Assembly: GCA_949825025.1 (NCBI GenBank)
Contig: OX463781.1
Coordinates: forward strand, 498,501-562,500
DNA: 64,000 bases
Source: Siphlonurus alternatus
Taxonomy: Eukaryota > Arthropoda > Insecta > Ephemeroptera > Siphlonuridae
Direction: 5' to 3'
A program made the translations under genes and the position numbers. Positions 57,258 to 64,000 of this stretch are shown piece by piece. The notes beneath the pieces were generated by a model. The model was not told the origin of the DNA. It worked only from the letters and a program-made list of their open reading frames with translations, and ran no database searches. The first letter of the stretch is position 1. Each line of letters starts with the position of its first letter.

Positions 57258-59170
57258 ATCAAAAAAAGAGTCTAAGACAAAAGAACGACAAATAAAAGAT
57301 CGAAAAATAAAAGAACGAAAACAATTAATACGAAAGGCATTACACCGAAAACAAAACGGACGAAGGTAATTTAACACGAAAACATTTTAAACGAAAATAT
57401 AATTAACCGAAATGGAAAATGCGCGAATGCATTTATAACGAAACTTAAAAAACACGAAAGCATTTACAGCGAAAACATTTTAGCCGAATTCAATAATCAC
57501 GAAAACCATTTGGCCGCTAGTTATTTGAACGAATTGGAAAACAACGAAACTAAATTAGAACGAAAACATTTAAAACGAAATAAAAAAATCACGAAAACAA
57601 TTTGGCCGAAAGTTATTTGAACGAAAACATTTAAAACGAATGGAAAAATCACGAATACAATTTGAACGAACGCTTTTGGACCGAAATAAAAAACACCGAT
57701 GAAGAAAAATAATAAAAAATTATAACAACATTTAAACAAATAAAAAAAATTTGTAAATTTAAACGAATGCAATAAAGAAGTATATACAGACTGAGCCAGA
57801 AATTGGTGTTCCGAACCCATGCTAAAATTTGGGCAGAAAGACTTATTTGAGCTAGAAATTTGAAATCTGGCATTCAATGTAAAGTTCCAGATTCTTTTGA
57901 CATTTACGTGTTAAACAATTTTTAAAAATACTATTTTCTACCATTTTAGGGGTTGATTCACGATTTGCATTTCTTCCTTATGGGATTTCCATGTTAAATT
58001 AAGTTGATAGAAAAATTTTAGCCGATTTGCACCAAAATTAGTTTTTAATGTTTTCAGAGCACGTTGTATTTAATGTTGTAATTTAAAAAGTGGTGAAAAC
58101 AACCCCTAATGGGATAATGACCCTTACAACATGAAAAAATTATGCTATCAATATTTTGATTATGCCACTGAAACGGACTTATTTTTTTACCCCATAAACA
58201 ACCTTTGAATTTTTTGAATCCAAGCAAGTTAACGATTTAATTTTTAGGGGTGAGGATACACCATTAAAAACAGCGTGCTCTGAAAACCTAAAAAACTAAT
58301 TTTGGTGCAAATCGGCTAAAATTTTTCTATCAACTTAATTTAACATGGAAATCCCATAAGGAAGAAATGCAAATCGTGAATCAACCCCTAAAACGGTAGG
58401 AAATTTTAATTTTAAAAATTGTTTAACACGTACATGTCAAAAGAATCTGGAACCATTTTGGCTTCACGTATGCCAAATTTCAAATTTCTAGCTCAAATAA
58501 GTTAACCTGCCCAAATTTTAGCAAGGGTTCGGAACACCATTTATGGCTCAGTCTGTATATACTTCTATATTGCATTCGTTTTAATTTACAATTTTTTTTT
58601 TTTTTAAATGTTATAATTTTTTATTCATATTTTTCTTCATCGGTGTTTTTTATTTCGGTCCAATAGCGTTCGCTCAAATTGTATTCGTGATTTTTCCATT
58701 CGTTTTAAATGTTTTCGTTCAAATAACTGTCGGTCAAATTGTTTTCGTTCTTTTTTGATTCGTCTTAAATGTTTTCGTTCAAATAACTTATGGTCAAACA
58801 TGTTTTCGTTATTTTTTTATTCATCTAAAATGTTTTCGTTCAAATAACTTTCGGCCAAATTGTTTTCGTGATTTTTTTATTTCGTTTTAAATGTTTTCGT
58901 TCAAATAACTTTCAGTCAAATTGTTTTCGTGCTTTTTGAATTCGTATTAAAATAATTTCGTTCTAATTCACTTTCGTCCTTTTTAATTTCAGTCAAATTA
59001 CTTTCGTACAAATTGTTTTCGTGATTTTTGTTCTCGTTATTATTTTGTTTCGTGTTAATTTAATTTCGTGGTAAATGATTTCGTTTATATTTGTTTTTGA
59101 TGTAATTGTTTTCGGGATAAAGTCAGTCGTTGAAAATACTTTCGTGATTTTTGTTTTCGTTGTTTTGACG
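57258..59170. mobile_element. Foldback-like element with AACGAAAACATTT minisatellite arms
   Basis: Left arm (57258-57770) is built of repeats like AACGAAAACATTTAAAACGA and GGCCGAAAGTTATTTGAACG; the right arm (58575-59170) is the same type inverted (TTTTCGTTCAAATAACTTTC). A separate palindrome occupies the centre. Frames in it are repeat artefacts. Confidence 0.75.
57781..58562. mobile_element. Palindrome at the centre of the foldback-like element
   Basis: TATATACAGACTGAGCCAGA at the left, TGGCTCAGTCTGTATATA at the right. Arms match over about 300 bp (GATTTGCATTTCTTCCTTAT; TTTAGCCGATTTGCACCAAA and inverses). Confidence 0.8.
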
Positions 59171-59266
59171 TGATACCCAAAAAAATTTACTTAAAATAGG
59201 GTTATACGTTTGAATTTCTTGTTATATTAATATAATGATATTATTAAATATATAATATATATACTA

Positions 59267-59434
59267 TGGGCGCGATTCACGAAGCAGTTAGACAGGTTTC
59301 TAACCACGTTTAATCTTAACCGCGTTTAACTAAGGTTATTTAACACGTTAAACAGGTAACCGTGGTAACCACGTAAACGTGGTTAAGCTAAACGTGGTTA
59401 GAAACCTCGCTAACTTCTTCGCGAATCGCACCCA
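59267..59434. mobile_element. Hairpin MITE, family H copy 2
   Basis: TGGGCGCGATTCACGAAGCA and CGCGAATCGCACCCA, with TA at both flanks. Centre CGTGGTTAAGCTAAACGTGG. Confidence 0.75.
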
Positions 59435-59708
59435 TAAATGCCGGTACCATTTTTAAAAATATTTATTTAAAACAGGCCAAACAGTAAAATATGAACCTCA
59501 TCAACAATGGATGCGATAAACGATATAGAATTAAATATTTCAAATCTCCGTATTCGGTACTGTAATAATACCATTATTTTACAAAACATAAAATTAATTC
59601 ATGCATTAGAATATAGAATATAAAAGTATTATATTTTTTTTTTTTTATCCGAGAAATCTAAATTCATGGATACCATTTATTTGCAAACCATAAAATTTGA
59701 TATGTTAA

Positions 59709-60036
59709 GGTAGAGATAACGCCGAACAGCTGTTCGACGTAATTTCCTTTGATTAACATGTAAACCTTAGCAAATTGACAAAAATTCTGGAATATTTTTG
59801 AGAGGCAGATATTAGCCGATTTTTTTAAATTAATTTTTTTTAATTTTCAGCATAGGGCTTTCCCATGGAGAGCCAAAAACTAAAAAATTAATTTAAGAAA
59901 ATGTTCTTGAAACTTTTGCTATGGCTTGTAGGCACTAATATCTTACTCTCAAAAAAATTTCAGAATTTTTGTCAATTTGCTAAGGTTTACATGTTAAATG
60001 AATTACGTCGAACAGCTGTTCGACGTTATCTCTACC
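59709..60036. mobile_element. TTAA palindromic MITE, family I copy 2, 328 bp
   Basis: TTAA at 59705-59708 and 60037-60040. Ends GGTAGAGATAACGCCGAACA; each arm has CGAACAGCTGTTCG. The centre has CTTTCCCATGGAGAGCC. The uninterrupted form of 55671-56383. Confidence 0.85.
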
Positions 60037-60152
60037 TTAAAGGAGCAAAAAATATTGAGAATAAAGATTTAAAATTCAAAAACTGCATTATTCCGACGAT
60101 TATGTACAACAAGTTAATAAAAATAATGTTAGTTTTACACAATTTAGCTTAC

Positions 60153-60380
60153 ATTTGTGGCACGACATTCCTTTGTTACGAAGCGTCCTCTCTCTTTCAC
60201 TGCCACACGAGTACTGAGCGGCAGCAGCAGCATGGGCAGCAGCGTGCACCGCCGACGAACTTTGACACGTTAGCTTCCTTTCTCCCACCCGCCCCTTCTT
60301 TCTCTCCAGCTTGCAGCACGGGCCCAGCACGCGCTCGCTTGCCTGCTTGCTTGTCTGCTTGCTTGCGGTGACAGATTACG
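60153..60380 (-). promoter_or_regulatory. GC-rich island, possible promoter and 5' exon
   Basis: Stands out for high G+C in an AT-rich window, with CAGCAGCAGCATGGGCAGCA, CAGCACGCGCTCGCTTGCCT and a GCTTGCTTGC(C/T)T repeat. On the minus strand it ends at a good splice donor CCACAAAT|GTAAGC at 60152. It lies upstream of the minus-strand exon blocks, which fits a 5' untranslated exon. It may also be an independent repeat. Confidence 0.35.
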
Positions 60381-60558
60381 TCACTAAAACACCTTCTATA
60401 CTGAATATTTAGGCTTATAAGTACCATAATTAATTTAAGCATATACGCAACCAGTTTTCATAAGTTTTTATTGGCTTAAATATTATCCCACTACTTAAGT
60501 TTCATATTTAAGTATTATACTGAAGTAAGTATTAAGTATAATAAGGTAAATTTTAAGT

Positions 60559-60895
60559 TTAATGGATGAATCTCAGTAGGTTGATATCTCGCAATCATAC
60601 CGCAAGAATGCAACAAGACTTGCAGGGGACTTAGAACTCACCATCAATAGGTGGCATACAAATTTTGAAGCGAATCTGTCTTATCAGTTTTATGAAAACT
60701 GAGGTAGAAGTTTAACATTGGCCTTATGGACGGAAACCGGAAATGGAGCTGTTGTAAGAAAACTGCAGGACTGAATTTTCTCAAACCATAAGCGATTAAG
60801 TTTTAGAATATTCTCGATTTTTTAAAATTTATTTCATTCGATTCGTTTGCAGGGAAATATTCTTTGATTCCGAAGTAACTGAGATTAATCGTTAA
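60559..60895 (+). mobile_element. Family W element, uninterrupted
   Basis: TTAA then TGGATGAATCTCAGTAGGTT; ends AACTGAGATTAATCG then TTAA. Contains GCGAATCTGTCTTATCAGTT as in the other copies. Confidence 0.7.
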
Positions 60896-61189
60896 GTATT
60901 TAAATATTATGCATGGCATGTTCACAGAAAAAAATATAGCGATGAACAATGTGGATAAATTGCAAGGAGCTGATGGAACTTTGACATTTGAGTAATGTGT
61001 AAGAATTGCATTAAAAATGTTTAATTCTAAGACGACAATAAAATTCATTTCACTAAACTTTGTAAGCATATATATCTTTTGGTTTAGAAATTCTTAGAAC
61101 TAAATTCTTATATCAATGTACTTAAAATCGATACAACTAATTCTGCTTGTTACAACATCTGACATTTCTAACAATAATATATATACAGA

Positions 61190-61345
61190 ATTAGGGCCCG
61201 CAGGCCCATGGAAAGAGGGGACCTAAGTCAGACTAGCTCAAAAAGGGCTAGCTATAATAGGTAAATGACTATAATATACACCCAGTATATATTATAGTCA
61301 TCGTAGCTATAGATCACGAGTGAAATTTGAAATATAATTAAAATT
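61190..61345 (-). repeat. Uninterrupted copy of the host sequence of the foldback element
   Basis: GGGCCCGCAGGCCCATGG, GACCTAAGTCAGACTAGCTC and GATCACGAGTGAAATTTGAA are the inverse of the sequence flanking 31319-32761. Confidence 0.7.
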
Positions 61346-61469
61346 GTGTATTTATTATTATTATGTTTTAAACCTGCGTACGTGAAGAAATCGGCTCAAG
61401 CGCATAAGATAAAAAAAGTGAGGCTTGCGTCCCAGTTCTTCTGTTCTCGTGATTTTTTCGTTCACCACA

Positions 61470-62015
61470 ATCTGTACAGAATATTACGTGCGAATAGCAT
61501 TTACTCCTTACTTGTGCTATTATATTTGCACGTTAATATGGTGTTCATGTAGTATATAACGTGCGCGGAAAAGCGTTTACTCCTTTTAAGGTGGATTCAC
61601 ATGGCGATTTGTATCATGCGACGCAAAGCGGATAATGCGCACTTGCTGTGACATCCATTGGCGGCCATATTTGGAAAAGGAGCATCGCAATTAACGCGAT
61701 TTCGCTGCCGTATATAACTTAGCGAATTCGCTCGCTGCATAGGATTTCACAGCTTGTGTGACAAAATCGCGTCGCATTGCCGTTGTCGCCATCTGAATCC
61801 GCCTTTACATGCATATGTGCTATTTGCACGTTAAGAACGTGTTCAGAATATAACGTGCGAATAGCGTTTACTCGTTACATGTGCTATTTGCACGTTAATA
61901 ACGTGCAGAACATTCATGAAAATATAACGTGCAAATAGCAAAAGTAAAAAGTAACTGCTATTCGCACGTTAACTTTCTCACCATTTTAACTTGCGAATAG
62001 CGTTTTACGTGTTAT
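61470..62015. repeat. GCACGTTAATAACGTGC repeat region
   Basis: Words ATAACGTGCGAATAGCGTTT and GTGCTATTTGCACGTTAA recur at about 61485-61580, 61815-61900 and 61920-62010. The element at 61589-61804 interrupts it. Confidence 0.65.
61589..61804. mobile_element. TTA-flanked palindromic MITE, family K, 216 bp
   Basis: TTA at 61586-61588 and 61805-61807. Left AGGTGGATTCACATGGCGAT, right TCGCCATCTGAATCCGCCT. Interior TTGGCGGCCATATTTGG and GCGAATTCGCTCGC. The 3-bp duplication suggests a PIF/Harbinger-like origin. Confidence 0.75.
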
Positions 62016-62083
62016 AAGGCGCGGATTCAGATGGCGACATGCAATGCGACGCGATTTTGTCATGCACACAAGCTGTGAAATCC

Positions 62084-62258
62084 CCCTAGTCGAAAAATAA
62101 GAGTGCTAAGTGTTAATTTGAGCAGTAGTCAAATAGTTGACTACTTGTTTTTAAGTAGTCAACTACTTGTTTTAAGTAGTCAACTACTTAAAAACAAGTA
62201 GTCAACTACTTGACTACTGCTCAAATTATCACTTAGCACTTTTATTTTTCGACTAGGG
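62084..62258. mobile_element. Hairpin element with AAGTAGTCAACTACTTG repeats
   Basis: Ends CCCTAGTCGAAAAATAAGAG and inverse. The centre is a chain of GTAGTCAACTACTTGTTTT palindromes in alternating orientation. Confidence 0.8.
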
Positions 62259-62265
62259 CCTATTA

Positions 62266-62492
62266 AGGTGCATTTCCATGGAGCGTGGAAAGCGAGGCTT
62301 GACGCGGCGAGAAAGGCGCACTTGCTTCAATGTCATATGGCGGCCATGTTGGCGTGGAAAAATCGCTTTCCCGCAGCGATTAAATCACGCCGCAATTTTT
62401 CCACGCCAACATGGCCGCCATATGACATTGAAGCAAGTGCGCCTTTCTCTCCGCGTCAAGCCTCGCTTTCCACGCTCCATGGAAATGCGTCT
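62266..62492. mobile_element. TTA-flanked palindromic MITE related to family K
   Basis: TTA at 62263-62265 and 62493-62495. Ends AGGTGCATTTCCATGGAGCG and inverse; near-perfect arms with GGCGCACTTGCTTCAATGTC and ATGGCGGCCATGTTGGCGTG. Resembles family K in the ends and in GGCGGCCAT. Confidence 0.8.
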
Positions 62493-62649
62493 TTATATGC
62501 GGCGAGCGAATTCGCTAGGTTGCGGCAGCAAATTCGCGTTAATTGCGATACTCCTTTTTTTAATCGCCAAATATGGCCGCCAATGGATGTCACAGCAAGT
62601 GCGCATTATTTGCGTCGCATGATAAAAATCGCCATGTAAATCCACCTTT

Positions 62650-63300
62650 ATTTACAGGATAATTCATCGGTGCGAATAGCAATATCTATATAATATATAT
62701 CTTATTTACACCGAAATAACGTGTGAACAGCGCCGTTCTATTTTTATATGGGGACCAACGGGATAAAATATAATGATATCAAGGCTGCTATACTGGACAA
62801 GATCCAGATGTGAAGCAGGCAAATAACTTGTAGAACATTTTCTAATTTTGCTTCAATTTTGAATTAGTTGTTTTAAAATGTCCTCTAAAAATACGATATA
62901 TATGAAAACTATATAAGACTTGATAAATATTTAAATGTAACTATACATATTTCTATGTAATAAGTAATTTTTCTTAAAGTGCTGGCAACTGAGTTGTTGG
63001 GCGTAATGATAAATTAAATTCTCTGTTTAAAGTTTTCATTCATTTGTTTATTAAATTTTCTTGAGCAAACTGAAGCCAAAGAAATTAAAGAATATTAACA
63101 TCTCAAAATGAATAAAACAATATATTCATAATAATAAAAAATAATAATACTTAATTACTTAACCGTAATTACATAAAACGTTTACTTTTGTATATTAAAT
63201 TGATATAATATAAACAGTACAAAATTATGAAATGCCCCTTAAAATAAATTTAATTGCCAATACAGGGAGAATGTTATTGAAATGTTTAGGTTTTCATCTT
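62650..63300. other. AT-rich stretch, no gene seen
   Basis: No recognisable repeat or frame. Confidence 0.4.
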
Positions 63301-63317
63301 AAACGCTCTGGTGTACA

Positions 63318-63605
63318 CTAATTTGCATGAGAAATATCCCATTGTATTCATGGCTCCGCCTGCACTTATAGAAGCGGCCCACCTGTGTTGTAATGCTAAC
63401 GTAACATCCGGTGCTTGTCCGGGCCAGATTCACCTCAAGAGGCGAGGGAGGGTCAGTTTTGGTGATCGACTGGCACAAGTTTGTAGGTATGAGGTGGAGC
63501 TGAGCCAGACATGTGACGCTAACATTACATCTGATAGGTTTGTGGAAGAAAAAGGAGCCTTGAATACAATGGGACATTTCTCTTGCAAATGTATGTACAG
63601 TGAGG
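63318..63605. mobile_element. Inverted-repeat element with GGAGC(C)...ATACAATGGGA arms
   Basis: Left TTTGCATGAGAAATATCCCA and TGTATTCATGGCTCC; right GGAGCCTTGAATACAATGGG and ACATTTCTCTTGCAAATG. Between them, GCTAACGTAACATCCGG and GCTAACATTACATCTGA repeat directly. The 141-codon plus frame crossing it also crosses the next MITE and is not a gene. Confidence 0.6.
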
Positions 63606-63658
63606 TTGTTTCTTTGATACAAACTGTTTACGACGTTACAAACACGACGAAGTCCAAG

Positions 63659-63827
63659 CAGGCACGGATCCAGGGGGGGACTGCAACCCCCCCCGAAACC
63701 CGAAATTTTGGATTTAACATGGGCAATGTAGGCTAGGCATTTCCCCCACTTAATTTTTTTTTAACATTGGCCTTATGGAGGCAGCCCCCCTCCCTCCCTC
63801 CGAATTTTTTTTCTGGATCCGCGCCTG
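63659..63827. mobile_element. hAT MITE of the GGATCCAGGGGG type, 169 bp
   Basis: Exact 8-bp duplication AGTCCAAG (63651-63658 and 63828-63835). Ends CAGGCACGGATCCAGGGG and TTCTGGATCCGCGCCTG. Interior shared with 29721-29869. Confidence 0.9.
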
Positions 63828-63835
63828 AGTCCAAG

Positions 63836-64000
63836 TGAAATCTGCTGCCCTCATCTTTGTTTGAAACGTGTTTCCTGATTGGCGGGTCAATTCACGTGTT
63901 AATTGCAAGGTGTTTTCTGATTGGCGGATCAATTCACGTGTTAATAGGGTACTGACCAAAAAAAAGTTGCAAGTTTTTGTCAATATTTCAAAAGGCACGA
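63836..64000 (+). repeat. Short direct repeat
   Basis: CTGATTGGCGGGTCAATTCACGTGTTAAT-type sequence occurs twice (about 63876-63902 and 63916-63943), with a GTGTTT(C/T)CTGATTGG start. No gene seen. Confidence 0.6.

Larger units (their letters stand above)
62017..62647. mobile_element. Second family K copy, inverted, with two insertions
   Basis: Left AGGCGCGGATTCAGATGGCG, right CGCCATGTAAATCCACCT. Compared with 61589-61804 read inverted, the segment between GCTGTGAAATCC and TATGCGGCGAGC is filled by 62084-62258 and 62266-62492. Confidence 0.75.

Noticed and set aside
57521..57877. Minus-strand frame with FVQIVFVIFPFVLNVF-type sequence
   Set aside because: The hydrophobic pattern comes from translating the AACGAAAACATTT minisatellite of the foldback-like arms and not from a membrane protein.
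62084..62258. Regularly spaced palindromic repeats suggestive of a CRISPR array
   Set aside because: There are no unique spacers of constant length, the units alternate in orientation, and the window is animal nuclear DNA.
62268..62639. Two overlapping plus-strand frames of over 110 codons
   Set aside because: They lie in nested palindromes (family K and its relative) and the protein is symmetrical with the DNA arms.
63311..63736. 141-codon plus-strand frame
   Set aside because: It crosses from an inverted-repeat element into an independent hAT MITE with its own target duplication, so it is a composite of two repeats.

Overview
This window looks like repeat-dominated nuclear DNA from an animal, most likely an arthropod. 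The base composition is strongly AT-rich. It holds long AT-rich microsatellites, several 5'-truncated LINE copies, SINEs with 5S-rRNA-like and tRNA-like heads, and dozens of short palindromic DNA transposons. I see no operons, ribosome binding sites, CRISPR array or prokaryotic genes. I cannot name the species from the sequence.

Layout. 0-1 kb: the 3' end of a LINE reverse transcriptase entering from the left edge. 1-13.5 kb: SINEs, palindromic MITEs, a 926-bp hAT-type element and a broken LINE end. 14.0-15.4 kb: a hAT element with an exact 8-bp target duplication that still encodes the transposase C-terminus. 15.5-16.4 kb: weak plus-strand exon candidates. 17-28 kb: SINEs, a probable solo LTR, (AT)n and (ATAAT)n arrays, and four copies of a palindromic element rich in the CCGGAAGT motif. 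28.5-33.1 kb: a 1.9-kb palindrome, then a foldback element with a 9-bp target duplication, then a 191-bp tandem duplication. 33.9-39.6 kb: two copies of one element, each carrying a different insertion, and a LINE split by a 1.5-kb element. 40.9-43.3 kb: a palindrome holding other palindromes. 48.5-49.6 and 51.1-51.8 kb: more palindromes and a GATGCGCATCC minisatellite. 55.6-62.7 kb: TTAA-flanked elements, a foldback-like array and a nested set of related palindromes. 63.3-64 kb: an inverted repeat and a hAT MITE.

The only host-gene-like signal is on the minus strand between about 60.4 and 47.2 kb. A GC-rich segment (60.15-60.38 kb) and several exon-like blocks with good splice sites lead to an ATG at 53050. 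The blocks at 53003-53050, 52484-52610, 51788-51882 and 47793-47964 join in a single open frame with compatible intron phases (0, 1, 0). A further block (50724-50804) has the same phase but contains a stop, as a poison or alternative exon would. I do not recognise the predicted protein. This is inference from splice signals and reading frame only.

Much of the value of this window is as a record of relative insertion order. Several elements are split by others, and the flanks still show exact target duplications (8 bp for hAT-like, 9 bp for foldback, TTAA, TWA and TA for others), so many boundaries can be placed to the base.
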